Assembly: GCA_963713815.1 (NCBI GenBank)
Contig: CAVQNH010000045.1
Span: 344,373 to 408,372 of the forward strand
DNA length: 64,000 nucleotides
Source: RYN-230 sp963713815
Lineage (GTDB): Bacteria > Actinomycetota > Actinomycetes > Streptosporangiales > Streptosporangiaceae
Direction of reading: 5' to 3'
In this document: positions 10,619-19,376 of the stretch, piece after piece
Numbering within the stretch: the stretch's first letter is position 1
Layout of the letters: each line of letters begins with the position of its first letter
The notes under the pieces: model-generated
Database searches by the model: none
Told to the model about the DNA's origin: nothing
What the model saw: only the letters and a program-made list of their open reading frames with translations
Position numbers and translations under genes: made by a program

Positions 10619-10794
10619 GTGACCTCCTGTCCGGACGAAAAATTCCTCTTAACGTATCCCGGGCCCGCAGCGCGGGATCTGGCCCGTATTTCGTGATGGT
10701 CTCGACCCCGTCACGGCCGAGTCCGTAGCTGCTGATAGTGCCGTATCCGCCCTACCGGACGGCGCGGGCGGTGGCGCTGGTCGTCGGGGAGCTC

Positions 10795-11266
10795 CTAGCT
10801 TCGCTTCGAGGCCCCGCCAGCCGCAGGGCTGACTGCCTGGGCGGCCGCGGACCGGCGGAGCGTGCTGAGGGCATCGGCCAGATGCGTGAGGGCGGTACCG
10901 GGCAGCGGAGCCCGCAGCAGGCGGTCGAGTTCGCTGTCGAAGACGGGGGCGGCGATGCGCCAGGAGTTCCATGCCCTCGGGGGTCAGCTCCACGATCGAT
11001 GAGCGCCGGTCCGAGGGGTTGGCCCGGCGGGCGCACAGGCCGGCGGACTCGAGGCGGTCGACGGCCTGGCTGGCGCCGCCCACGGTGATCGCAACCGCCC
11101 GGGCGATGTCGTGGACCCGGCACAGCGGTGTCGCGTCGATGACGAGCATGGCGTTCAGGCTCGCGAGACCGACGCCGCACTCCTCCTGCAGCCGCGCGTC
11201 GATCGCCCCCCACAGGATCGTCTCGAACCTCACCAGGTCATCGAATACCTGCCGCAGGTCAGTCAC
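10795..11266 (-). CDS. MarR-family transcriptional regulator (one frameshift)
   Basis: GTG 11266 follows GGGAG. The winged-helix core is clear: LASLNAMLVIDATPLCRVHD, AITVGGASQAVDRLESAGL (recognition helix) and RRANPSDRRSSIVELTPEG (wing). A shift near 10960 moves the C-terminal dimerisation helix into another frame, ending at TAG 10795-10797. It is divergent from the esterase gene at 11412. The shared AT-rich promoter holds a direct repeat overlapping a consensus -35, so it probably represses the esterase and itself in response to a small ligand. Confidence 0.85.
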
Positions 11267-11303
11267 GTCGTCTCCCGTCCTCGGTCACCCGCACAATCTA
11301 GCA

Positions 11304-11345
11304 TAGAGCTAACTAGCTTGACACTAATTAAATTAGAGCTAATCT
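11304..11345 (+). promoter_or_regulatory. Esterase promoter with overlapping repeat, likely MarR operator
   Basis: TTGACA at 11318-11323 and TAATCT at 11340-11345 with 16-bp spacing form a good sigma-70-type promoter toward the gene at 11412. The words TAGAGCTAAC (11304-11313) and TAGAGCTAAT (11334-11343) flank and overlap these boxes in a strikingly AT-rich patch. This suits a divergent MarR repressor. The promoter boxes are seen directly; the operator role is inferred. Confidence 0.6.
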
Positions 11346-11411
11346 AAATCTTGTAACCCGGCCCGGCTGCCGGGGCACCCGCCCCGGCCCGCCACGATGA
11401 AAGGAACGGCA

Positions 11412-12317
11412 ATGACCGCCCAGCAGCGCGACATGGTCGACCAGATCCTCCGCAACGCCCCGTTCGATCTCGGCGGGGACGTCGCCGCCCAGCGCCCCCT
11501 CCTCGAGCAGATGCTCACCTCGCAGCCCCTGCCGGCAGACGTCCGCATGACGCCCGGAGACCTGGGCGGCATCCCGGTGATCTTCATCGACATCGCCGAC
11601 GTCGAGCCGCGCGGCACTATCTTCCACATTCACGGCGGCGGCTTCGCGCTTGGCTCCGCGGGGGGATCCGTGGGGCTGGCGTCCAGCCTGGCCCGCAAGA
11701 CGGGCATGCGCGCCGTGTCGGCCGACTACCGGCTCGCGCCCGAGCACCCCTACCCGGCCGCGCTCCAGGACGTCACGGCCGCCTACCGCGCCCTGGCCGG
11801 GCAGGCCGGCAGCGCCGGCCACATCGTCGTGTCGGGCGAGTCGGCCGGCGGCAACCTCGCCATCGAGCTCCTCATCGCCGGCAAGGCGGAGGGCCTGACG
11901 ATGCCCGCGGCGGCCCTGCTGCTCTCCCCGATGACCGACCTCACCGTGACCGGCAGCAGCTACGCCGGCAAAGCGCACGCCGACCCGGCCATCAGCGCCC
12001 AGGCCATCCGCACCCGGGCCGCGGACTACCTGGCCGGCACAGACCCGGCCGACCCCCTGGTCAGCCCCATCTTCGCCGACCTCTCCGGACTGCCGCCGCT
12101 GCTGATCCAGGCCGGATCACACGAGGTGCTCCTCGACGACGCCACCCGCCTCGCGGTGAAGGCCGCCGCCGACGACGTGGCCGTCATCCTGGACATCACC
12201 CCCGGCGTCCCGCACGTCTTCCAGGCATTCGCCGCCCTCCTCGACGAAGGCGACGCCGCCCTCAACCGGGCCGCCCGATTCATCCAGGACAACACCGCTC
12301 AGAAGGCTGCCGCCTGA
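11412..12317 (+). CDS. Alpha/beta hydrolase, hormone-sensitive-lipase-like esterase
   Basis: The start is placed at ATG 11412, which has AAAGGAA at proper spacing. An ATG at 11397 lacks a binding site and would itself contain that box. The 301-residue protein shows the HSL-family pattern: HGGGF oxyanion hole (about residue 73), GESAGG nucleophile elbow (about 143), an Asp in LLDDAT (about 241) and the catalytic His in PHVF (about 267). YRLAPEHPYPAALQD is also typical of the family. It probably hydrolyses short acyl esters in the cytoplasm. The divergent MarR gene and operator-like promoter suggest induction by a toxic or phenolic ester, as in other MarR-esterase pairs. Confidence 0.92.
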   Translation: MTAQQRDMVDQILRNAPFDLGGDVAAQRPLLEQMLTSQPLPADVRMTPGDLGGIPVIFIDIADVEPRGTIFHIHGGGFALGSAGGSVGLASSLARKTGMRAVSADYRLAPEHPYPAALQDVTAAYRALAGQAGSAGHIVVSGESAGGNLAIELLIAGKAEGLTMPAAALLLSPMTDLTVTGSSYAGKAHADPAISAQAIRTRAADYLAGTDPADPLVSPIFADLSGLPPLLIQAGSHEVLLDDATRLAVKAAADDVAVILDITPGVPHVFQAFAALLDEGDAALNRAARFIQDNTAQKAAA

Positions 12318-12532
12318 CGAGCGCCATCAGTCCCCAAGGGGAACCTCAGGGACCGGGCAGCTCAAGCGGGCGGACTAGGCGATCGGGCTGGGCTGGAAGC
12401 GCGTCCTGCTCACCGCCCAGAAATGACCGCTGCCGCAACCTTCACGAATCGGTTGTTCTGCGCCGCCTTCTCTCCAGGTGATCGGCGGAACGTTAGGCAC
12501 GCGCATTGCCGCCTGGTGGCAGTGCCTGCTGG
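12318..12532. other. Convergent intergenic region
   Basis: 215 bp between the esterase and the convergent exporter gene. It holds only a small TCCCCAAGGGGA hairpin just after the esterase stop and weak TGCC/GGCA dyads near 12510. I see no gene. Confidence 0.4.
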
Positions 12533-13963
12533 TCAGTGCGGGCCGACGGGCCGGGCACCGCGCGGAAGCAGCGGGATGGCTAGGCAGCTCAGCACGCCGA
12601 GGGCGATGACCGTGAGCAGGCTGAGGGTCATGGCGTGCGCCGGGCCGCCGGCGAGCGCGCGGAAGTAGATGGTGGTGATGACGGCCGCGCCGATCGCGTT
12701 GGCCAGCTGCTGGGTCGAGCTGAGCGAGCCGCTGGCGCTGCCGGCCTCGGCCGGGTCAATGTCGCCGATGGCAATGTCGTAGATGGTGGAGAACGTGGCG
12801 CCCATGCCCAGGCCGATGAGGGTCATGGCCGGGGCGAGCTCGGCCGCGCTGGCCGCCGTGCCCGAGTGCGCCACGATGGTTGCCAATACGGCTGCGCCGC
12901 CCACCGTCACGACGATGCCGGCCAGGCTGAGCCGGCGGCCCAGCCTGGTGACCAGGTTCCTGCAGGCCACCGACGCGATAACGATCCCGGCGGCGGCCGG
13001 GGCGAACCCGGTCACCGCAGCCCGCTCCGGGCTGTAGCCGGCCCCCCGCTGCAGGAACAGCGAGACCGCGTAGAGCAGCCCGGCCACGGCGGCGAAGAAG
13101 ACCAGGCCGAGGATGAGCCCGGCGGTGAAGCCCCGGTTGCGCAGCAGCGACGGCTTGATCAGCGGCACCGCCGCGGTCCGCTGGCGCTGGGCGAAGGCGG
13201 CGAAGAAGACCGCCCCGGCGGCCAGGGCGGCGACCGGCGCGGCCGTCCACCCGCCGGTGGACCCCTGGATCAGGCCGAACAGCAGGCCCAGCATGCACGC
13301 CGCGAGCAGCGCCGAGCCCAGGGCGTCGATGCTCACTGCGCGGTCGCCGACGTCGCGTGGCAGTAGCCTGAGCCCGGCGGCCAGCCCGGCCGCGCCCAGC
13401 ACGATGTTGATCAGGAACATGGGCCGCCAGCCCAGCCCGAACAGGTTGGCGTCGATCAGCAGACCGGCCAGCAGCGGACCGCCGACAGCCGACAGCCCCA
13501 GGACCGGGCCGAAGGCGCTGAACGCCTTGCCGATGTGCTCGCGCGGGAAGACCGAGCCCAGGATGCCGAAGCCCTGCGGGATCAGCAGCGCGCCGAACGC
13601 ACCCTGGACCAGCCGGGCCACGATGATCGAGGAAGGATCCCAGGCCAGGCCGCAGGCCAGCGAGGCTGCGGTGAAGCCGGCGAGGCCGATCAGGAAGGTC
13701 CGGCGGCGGCCGTACTTGTCGCCCAGCCGCCCGCCGGTGACCAGCAGCACTCCCAGGGCCAGCGCGTAGCTGGCGCCCAGCCACTTGATCAGGCCCGGGC
13801 CGCCGTGCAGCGAGGAGCTGATGGTCGGCGCGGCGATGGTGGTGATGGTGGAGTCAAGCAGGTCCATGACGTCCGCGACCAGGACGATGCCGAGGACCAG
13901 CCATGCCGCCGCGGGCAGCCGGGATGCCTCGTCGGCCGGCTTAGAGGACATGTGCACGCTCAT
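12533..13963 (-). CDS. DHA2-family (EmrB/QacA-like) MFS drug exporter
   Basis: ATG 13963 follows GAGGAGA. The 476-residue protein has about 14 predicted membrane segments. VADVMDLLDSTITTIAAP is the TM1 motif D region, GGRLGDKYGRRRTFLIG is the MFS loop 2-3 signature, and VLGLSAVGGPLLAGLL resembles antiporter motif C. It lies in the same orientation as, and 68 bp downstream of, a second DHA2 transporter, so the two may be co-transcribed. Both are divergent from a Lrp/AsnC-type regulator. It probably exports cationic or hydrophobic toxic compounds using the proton gradient. Confidence 0.92.
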   Translation of the reverse strand: MSVHMSSKPADEASRLPAAAWLVLGIVLVADVMDLLDSTITTIAAPTISSSLHGGPGLIKWLGASYALALGVLLVTGGRLGDKYGRRRTFLIGLAGFTAASLACGLAWDPSSIIVARLVQGAFGALLIPQGFGILGSVFPREHIGKAFSAFGPVLGLSAVGGPLLAGLLIDANLFGLGWRPMFLINIVLGAAGLAAGLRLLPRDVGDRAVSIDALGSALLAACMLGLLFGLIQGSTGGWTAAPVAALAAGAVFFAAFAQRQRTAAVPLIKPSLLRNRGFTAGLILGLVFFAAVAGLLYAVSLFLQRGAGYSPERAAVTGFAPAAAGIVIASVACRNLVTRLGRRLSLAGIVVTVGGAAVLATIVAHSGTAASAAELAPAMTLIGLGMGATFSTIYDIAIGDIDPAEAGSASGSLSSTQQLANAIGAAVITTIYFRALAGGPAHAMTLSLLTVIALGVLSCLAIPLLPRGARPVGPH

Positions 13964-14031
13964 TGGAATCTCCTCGGGAGTTGGTGATTGCCAGCCGAAC
14001 GATCGCTGGCGCCAGATGGCCAGATGCCGGT

Positions 14032-15570
14032 TTATGAGTTGACCGGGGTGACCGTGCCGGCGGTGTCTGGCTCGGCGTGGCTCTGCGTGGCCGTCGTCTC
14101 CCGGCGCAGGGCGAGCGCGGTGATGACTGCCGCGGCCAGAGCCAGGATCGCGCCGATTAGGGCAACGGCGTTGAGGCCGTGGACGAACGCGGTGCGCAGC
14201 AGGTGTTCGAGGGCGGAGCGGGCTTCGGCCGGGGCCTGCGTGGTGATCGCGTGGGCGCCGCCGCTGGTGAGCTGCTGGGCGGTTGCGTGGGGGTCGGTGA
14301 CGTGCCCGGTCAGGCCGGTTTTTGCCATGGCTGCCACCACAGTCGCGAAGATTGCCACGCCGATGGCGTAGCCGAGCTGCTGGAAGGTGGTGAATGCGCC
14401 TGCGGCCATGCCGGCGCGGCGATGCGGGACGGATTCGACCGCGAGGGAGGAGGCGGCCGGGAAGACCATGCCCATGCCGAGGCCGCTGATGAGCAGCCCG
14501 GCGATGACACGGCTGCCGGTGGAGGCAGGGGTCAGGCCGGTCTGGGCCAGGGCGCCAGCGGCGACCAGCAGAAGCGCTACGGGCAGGGAGTAGCGCGGGA
14601 GGAAGCGGCGCAGCCAGTGTCCGGCCATCACCGAGACGGCCATGGACGCGACGGCGCTGGGCAGTATGACCAGCCCCGCCTGCAGCGGGGACAGGCCGGT
14701 CAGGGACTGCAGCCAGATCGAGGTATAGGCCATGAACCCGTAGGCAGTGAACATGCCGACGAAGATCGCGATGAGGGCGGCGGTGAACGCCGGGCGGCGC
14801 AGCAGCGCCAGGTCCAGGATCGGGTGGTCGCTCGCGCGCTGCCGCAGCACGAACGCGATCAGGGCCAGGGCGGAGACAAGGAGGGCGGCGAGGGTCCCGG
14901 TGCCGCTCCAGCCCGCGGCGGGAGCGCGGACGGTACCGTAGAGCAGGGAGCTGGCGAACAGCGCGAACAGCAGCATCCCGGCCACGTCCAGGCTCGCGCG
15001 CTCGCTGCCCGGCCGGCTCGCCGGCGCCGGCACCGCCCGGGCGGTCAGGACGATGGCCGCGACACCGACCGGGACGTTGACGAAGAAGATCCAGCCCCAG
15101 CCGAACGCCTGCGTCAGGATGCCGCCGGCCAGCGGGCCGAGGGCGGCCCCGCCGGAGGCGACCGCACCCCACACCCCCAGGGCCGTGGCCCGCTCGCGTC
15201 CGCTGTAGGTGTTGCGCAGCAGGGAGATGGAGGTGGCGTAGATCCCGGCAGCGCCGGCGCCCTGCACGACGCGCATGGTGATCAGCAGAGCGGGGGTGGC
15301 AGACAGCCCGCAGACCAGCGAGGAGAGCGTGAACACCGCCAGCCCCGCGAGGTAGACGCGGCGCTGGCCCCACCGGTCGGCCAGGGTGCCGACGGCGAGC
15401 AGCGCCGCCGCCAGGGCCAGGGCGTAGCCGTCGACGACCCAGGCGAGTGCATCCAGGGAGGCGTGCAGGGAGGTGGAGATGTCCGGCAGGGCCACCAGGG
15501 TGATGGTTTCGTCCACTACCAGCATGAATGTGCCCATGCAGACCGCGAGCAGGGGAGCCCACTTACGCAT
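14032..15570 (-). CDS. DHA2-family MFS exporter, second of pair
   Basis: ATG 15570; 512 residues with about 14 membrane segments. The first helix holds VVDETITLVALPDI (motif D1 of 14-TM exporters), GTLADRWGQRRVYLAG is the loop 2-3 signature, and VASGGAALGPLAGGIL matches motif C. The divergent Lrp/AsnC-like regulator starts 155 bp away at 15725, so this gene is probably its direct target, with the exporter at 12533-13963 as the distal gene. The two exporters are clearly diverged paralogues rather than a recent duplication. Substrate unknown. Confidence 0.92.
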   Translation of the reverse strand: MRKWAPLLAVCMGTFMLVVDETITLVALPDISTSLHASLDALAWVVDGYALALAAALLAVGTLADRWGQRRVYLAGLAVFTLSSLVCGLSATPALLITMRVVQGAGAAGIYATSISLLRNTYSGRERATALGVWGAVASGGAALGPLAGGILTQAFGWGWIFFVNVPVGVAAIVLTARAVPAPASRPGSERASLDVAGMLLFALFASSLLYGTVRAPAAGWSGTGTLAALLVSALALIAFVLRQRASDHPILDLALLRRPAFTAALIAIFVGMFTAYGFMAYTSIWLQSLTGLSPLQAGLVILPSAVASMAVSVMAGHWLRRFLPRYSLPVALLLVAAGALAQTGLTPASTGSRVIAGLLISGLGMGMVFPAASSLAVESVPHRRAGMAAGAFTTFQQLGYAIGVAIFATVVAAMAKTGLTGHVTDPHATAQQLTSGGAHAITTQAPAEARSALEHLLRTAFVHGLNAVALIGAILALAAAVITALALRRETTATQSHAEPDTAGTVTPVNS

Positions 15571-15667
15571 GATCCGTGTACCTTGTGCCTTCCGTTCCGG
15601 GACCGGCGGTGGCCGCAGTGTCCTGCGCGTGCCGGTTCGTTCGCCCTCACGATCCCGCGAGATCCTC

Positions 15668-15695
15668 TTGCTGACGTCGCCGTGGCGTGGATAAT
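15668..15695 (+). promoter_or_regulatory. Putative promoter of the AsnC-type regulator
   Basis: TTGCTG (15668-15673) and GATAAT (15690-15695) with 16-bp spacing lie 30 bp upstream of the regulator start, and GGAG precedes its ATG. The motif AACCGTCAC occurs in the leader near 15704 and again just inside the gene, a possible autoregulatory repeat. Confidence 0.45.
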
Positions 15696-15724
15696 GGAGT
15701 TAACCGTCACATGGAGCACGTTTT

Positions 15725-16693
15725 ATGGCAGAAACCGTCACCCTCGACGAGCTTGACTGGCAGGTGCTCCAGGCCCTTCAGCTCGACGGCCGGGCTTCCT
15801 TCCGGTTGATCGGCCAGGTCCTGGGCGTCTCTGAGAACACCGTCGCCCGCCGCTACCGCAACCTGTGCACCCTCGGCCTGCGGACCGTGGCCCGCGCTGT
15901 CCCCGCGCGCCTGGGCCACACCGAATGGATCATGCGCATCCAGGTCACTCCCGACGCCGCGACATCGCTGGCTCAGTCGCTAGCCCGGCTGCCTGAGACC
16001 GTGTACGTCTCCATCGGCGGTGCCGGCACCGAGATCCACTGCGGAATCACCGCACCCGCCACCGGCGAGGACGACGCGCCGCTGCTCCCGAGCCTGCACC
16101 GGATGAACCGCGTCACCGGCATCAACGCCCACTGCCTGCTGCACGTCTACGACGGTGATCCCCCGGTCTGGTCCACCAAGCAGCGCCCCCTCACCCCCGA
16201 CCAGCACACCGCCCTGGCACCCCCCGCGCACCGCGAGGCGGAACCGGACGCCGAGCCCGCGGACCTTGACGAGGCCGACCGCTCACTCATCGCCGCACTC
16301 GCCGACAGTGCCAGGGCGACCTACCCGCAGCTCGCCGCGGCCACCGGACTCGCGAGCTCCACCGCGAAACGACGCCTGGACCGCCTGCTGGCCGAGGGCA
16401 TCGTGCTCATCTGCACCGAGTTCCCCCCGCGCCGCCTCGGCTACCGCCTCATGTCATACCTCTGGCTTCGCGTGGACCCGGCCCGCCTGGACCACGTCGG
16501 GACCGCCCTCGCCGGCCACACGCCCATCAGCTTCGCGGCGGCCGTCACGGGGCCGCACAACATGGTCGCCGCCGCCATCACCCGCAACACCAGCGACCTC
16601 TACCGATACCTGGCTGAGCACGTCGGCCCCCTCCCAGGCGTGCAGTACGTCGAAACCGCCCCCGCACTGCGACAGGTCAAACGGCTCGGCTGA
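15725..16693 (+). CDS. Lrp/AsnC-family regulator with two HTH domains
   Basis: 322 residues, twice the usual AsnC length. The first HTH (LDELDWQVLQALQLDGRASF, then VSENTVARRYRNL) is followed by a RAM/AsnC_trans_reg-like domain. A second HTH (LDEADRSLIAALADSARATY, then ASSTAKRRLDRLL) is followed by a second ligand-binding-like half. Such tandem forms are common in actinobacteria. It is divergent from the two DHA2 exporters, so it likely controls them in response to a metabolite or drug. The RBS is GGAG and the start ATG 15725 fits. Confidence 0.9.
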   Translation: MAETVTLDELDWQVLQALQLDGRASFRLIGQVLGVSENTVARRYRNLCTLGLRTVARAVPARLGHTEWIMRIQVTPDAATSLAQSLARLPETVYVSIGGAGTEIHCGITAPATGEDDAPLLPSLHRMNRVTGINAHCLLHVYDGDPPVWSTKQRPLTPDQHTALAPPAHREAEPDAEPADLDEADRSLIAALADSARATYPQLAAATGLASSTAKRRLDRLLAEGIVLICTEFPPRRLGYRLMSYLWLRVDPARLDHVGTALAGHTPISFAAAVTGPHNMVAAAITRNTSDLYRYLAEHVGPLPGVQYVETAPALRQVKRLG

Positions 16694-17057
16694 CCCCCCG
16701 CGCGCCTGCCACCGACGCCCTGCAGACGCGATCACCGCGTCCCCGCGGCCCCGGCTTCGCCGCCCCGGTAGCCGGGATCCTCGTTCCAGACGGCGACCGC
16801 CGGGCTGGCTAGGACCGCTCCGATTGGGCTCTGGGCCACATTCCGTGGAGGCCGGGCGTCCGGACGGGGCGGTGCCGGCGTCTGTGCAGGTCTGCAGGGC
16901 TACCGCCCGGCCGTGGACCCGTCAGCCGACCGGGGCAGCCGCTTCACGAAATTGGGGCCAGATCCCAGATCCGCGGCGCGGCCTCCCCGTGAGCTGCACT
17001 AAGGTGACTGATACGGACGAATTATTCCGCATATACGCCTAGCGCTGGGGGATGATC
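16694..17057. other. Intergenic region with no recognised gene
   Basis: 364 bp. Open frames in it are only GC-driven shadows without family resemblance or RBS. The AT-richer end (about 16995-17040, containing GAATTATTCCGCATATACG) is the probable promoter of the oxidoreductase that follows, but I cannot fix -35 and -10 boxes. Confidence 0.4.
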
Positions 17058-17666
17058 ATGCGGCTCGCCATTCTGGGCACCGGGAACGTGGCACAGACGC
17101 TGGCCCGGCGGTTGTCGGAGACGGGCCATGAGGTCACGTTCGGCTCCCGGGATCCGGCCTCCAGGACCGGCCTGAACGCGCCGGTCACGTCGCTGGCGGA
17201 CGCGGTCGCGGGGAACGACGTGGTGATCAACGCCACGCCCGGGGCGGCATCCCTCGAGGTCGTCGGGGGAATCGGGGCGGCGGCCTTCGCGGGGAAGGTC
17301 CTGGTCGACGTGGCCAACGCGAGCACGCCCGCGTTCGAGCTGGTCTACCCGAACTCCAGCCTCGGGGAGAAGCTCCAGGCGGCCCTCCCGGACGCGAAGG
17401 TGGTGAAGACCATGAACACCGCCGCGATGGCGGTCATGACCGAGCCCGCCGCCCTGCCGCCGAGCAGCGTCTTCGTGTCCGGCGACGACGCCGCGGCCAA
17501 GGCCACGGTGAAGTCCCTGCTGGGCGGCCTCGGGTGGCCGGACGACTCCATCGTGGACCTGGGCGGCATCGTGTCCGCCCGCGGGACCGAGCACTACTTC
17601 TTCTTGTTCGCGGCCCTCGCGCAGTCGGTCGGTTCGGCGGAATTCAACATCCGCCTCGTCACGTGA
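17058..17666 (+). CDS. F420/NADP-oxidoreductase-like Rossmann protein
   Basis: The start is chosen at ATG 17058, six bases after GGGGG. The ATG at 17052 would be too close to that box. The 202-residue protein opens with a dinucleotide-binding motif, LAILGTGNVAQTLARRL, followed by FGSRDP, typical of the NADP-dependent F420 reductase (PF03807) family where Arg reads NADP phosphate. KTMNTAA and GLGWPDDSIVDLGG also match the family. It probably moves hydride between NADPH and F420 or a small substrate. The cupin gene follows after 46 bp and may be in the same operon. Confidence 0.88.
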   Translation: MRLAILGTGNVAQTLARRLSETGHEVTFGSRDPASRTGLNAPVTSLADAVAGNDVVINATPGAASLEVVGGIGAAAFAGKVLVDVANASTPAFELVYPNSSLGEKLQAALPDAKVVKTMNTAAMAVMTEPAALPPSSVFVSGDDAAAKATVKSLLGGLGWPDDSIVDLGGIVSARGTEHYFFLFAALAQSVGSAEFNIRLVT

Positions 17667-17712
17667 CCATCAGCGCAGCGCAGACCTGCGGCCAGGGACA
17701 AGGAGCAGCGTC

Positions 17713-18267
17713 ATGACCGACAGCCAGGACACTTCGCCCCCGGCGGTCCCGCCGGACGACCCGCAGCGGACGCTGGCCGTGGCCCGGCCGGATGAGGACG
17801 CGTCGCTGGCGCACATAGGGCTGGTGGGTGACACCTACACCATCCTGCTGAGCGGTAAAGATACGGCCGGCCGGTACACGCTCATCGACATGCACGTCCC
17901 GCCGGGCGGCGGGCCTCCTCCGCACCGCCACGACTTCGAGGAAATGTTCACCGTGCTCGACGGCGAGGTCGAGCTCACCTTCCGCGGCGAGCGCATGGTG
18001 GCCCGGGCCGGGGAGACCGTCAACGTGCCGGCCAACGCCCCGCACGCCTTCACCAACGCCTCCGGCCAGCCGGTGCGGCTGCTGTGCATGTGCTCACCGT
18101 CCGGCCAGGAGGAGTTCTTCCTCGAGGTCGGGGTTCCGGTGGCCACCCGGACCGAGCCCCCGCCCAGGCTCGACGAGGCGGCTCAGGCCGCGTTCATCGC
18201 CAAGTCCCAGGCCCTGGCCCCGCAGTACCGCACCGAACTCCTGCCGCCCCCCGGCGGGCCAAGGTAG
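17713..18267 (+). CDS. Cupin-domain protein
   Basis: AAGGAG precedes ATG 17713. The 184-residue protein has the two cupin motifs: PPGGGPPPHRHDFEEMFTVL (His-x-His and Glu metal ligands) and GETVNVPANAPHAFTN (second His). A Pro/Ala-rich N-terminus and a C-terminal helix (EAAQAAFIAKSQALA) frame a single barrel. It is a small metal-binding dioxygenase- or isomerase-type fold, or a sensor; no specific reaction can be inferred. It follows the F420/NADP oxidoreductase in the same direction. Confidence 0.88.
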   Translation: MTDSQDTSPPAVPPDDPQRTLAVARPDEDASLAHIGLVGDTYTILLSGKDTAGRYTLIDMHVPPGGGPPPHRHDFEEMFTVLDGEVELTFRGERMVARAGETVNVPANAPHAFTNASGQPVRLLCMCSPSGQEEFFLEVGVPVATRTEPPPRLDEAAQAAFIAKSQALAPQYRTELLPPPGGPR

Positions 18268-18291
18268 ACCCGGCGGCATCCGGTGGCCCGA

Positions 18292-18474
18292 TCAGGCCGT
18301 TGGAGCCCCTGACGTGTCATTCCACAGGCCGCCGCGGTCGAGCAGTTGGTGGGTGAGCTGGTCTTCCATCTCCTGGGTCTGTCCCGTGGCCTGGTCTTCG
18401 AGGCTCATCGTCTGTTCGACCGCCGCGACCTGCCAGTGGGCAAGTTCGAGGATCCGGCGGGGCGCCAGTGGCAT
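18292..18474 (-). CDS. Possible small helical protein, unrecognised
   Basis: A 60-codon frame on the minus strand between the cupin and methyltransferase genes, ATG 18474 to TGA 18292. Composition (Glu, Gln, Leu, Asp) and the pattern ILELAHWQVAAVEQTMSLED look like a real helical protein, and third positions are mostly G/C. There is no good RBS and I know no family. It could be a shadow frame. Confidence 0.35.
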   Translation of the reverse strand: MPLAPRRILELAHWQVAAVEQTMSLEDQATGQTQEMEDQLTHQLLDRGGLWNDTSGAPTA

Positions 18475-18539
18475 GAGCCGGCCGGCCGGTGGGAAATAGG
18501 CTGATGGGTAACTTTCCCGGCAAATTGGGAGAACGTCTG

Positions 18540-19349
18540 ATGACCGAGGACGGCGCGGATCCGGAACCGGAGATCAGCACGGCGGTACCGCATTCGGCCC
18601 GGATCTGGAACTACTGGCTGGGCGGGACGGACAACTATCCCGTCGACCGGGAGGCCGGTGACCGGTACCGGGAGGTCTACCCGGGCATCGTCGATACGGC
18701 GTTAGCCGCCCGGCAGTTCATGGCCCGCGCGGTCCGCTTCCTGGCCGCCCAGGCCGGCATCCGCCAGTTCCTCGACGTCGGCGCGGGCCTGCCCACCGCG
18801 GACAACACCCACCAGGTCGCCCAGCGGATCGCGCCCGGCTGCCGGATCGTGTACGCCGACAACGACCCGCTCGTGCTGGCCCACGCCCGCGATCTGCTCA
18901 CCAGCACGGCCGAGGGCGCCTGCGCGTACGTCCACGCGGACATGCGCGAGCCCCGCACCATCCTCACCGGCGCCGCCGGCACGCTGGACCTGGCCCAGCC
19001 GACCGCCGTGCTCCTGATCGGAGTGCTGGGCCACGTCAGCGACTACGCCGAAGCGCGGTCGATCGTCAGCGAACTGCTGGACGGCCTGCCGCCGGGCAGC
19101 TACCTGGCCCTGGCCGACAGCATCAGCAGCGGCCCGGCCCACCGCGAGGCCGGGCAGCAGTACGCCCAGACCGGCGCCGTCCCGTACCAGCTCCGCACGG
19201 CGGCCGAGATCCACGGCTTCTTCGACGGCCTCGAGCCGGTGGCCCCCGGCGTGGTGCCGATACCCCGCTGGCGGCCCGATCCCGGCCCCGTCCCCCCGGC
19301 TCAGGTTGGCACCCTCGGCGGAGTGGCCCGCAAGCCTGCTCTAGCCTGA
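18540..19349 (+). CDS. DUF574 (Methyltransf_19) SAM-dependent methyltransferase, copy 2
   Basis: ATG 18540 has GGGAG eight bases upstream, so I prefer it over ATGs at 18489 and 18504. The 269-residue intact protein has SARIWNYWLGGTDNYPVDRE at the N-terminus, RQFLDVGAGLPTADNTHQVA (motif I), RIVYADNDPLVLAHARDLL (acidic loop), DGLPPGSYLALAD and the closing EIHGFFDGLEPVAPGVVP. Many relatives are encoded in each filamentous actinomycete genome; function and methyl acceptor are unknown. The gene ends 27 bp before the hydroxyglutarate oxidase gene. Confidence 0.92.
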   Translation: MTEDGADPEPEISTAVPHSARIWNYWLGGTDNYPVDREAGDRYREVYPGIVDTALAARQFMARAVRFLAAQAGIRQFLDVGAGLPTADNTHQVAQRIAPGCRIVYADNDPLVLAHARDLLTSTAEGACAYVHADMREPRTILTGAAGTLDLAQPTAVLLIGVLGHVSDYAEARSIVSELLDGLPPGSYLALADSISSGPAHREAGQQYAQTGAVPYQLRTAAEIHGFFDGLEPVAPGVVPIPRWRPDPGPVPPAQVGTLGGVARKPALA

Positions 19350-19376
19350 CGTGCGAGCAGATCACCGGAGGCGCGG

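Noticed and set aside
12533..15562. A single 1009-codon minus-strand frame spanning both DHA2 exporters
   Set aside because: Its N-terminal half is a shadow of the exporter encoded at 14032-15570 in another frame; the downstream exporter has its own RBS and ATG at 13963.
14179..15756. 525-codon plus-strand frame opposite the exporter
   Set aside because: Gly/Arg/Gln-rich low-complexity product, typical antisense shadow of GC-rich membrane-protein genes; no RBS or family motif.
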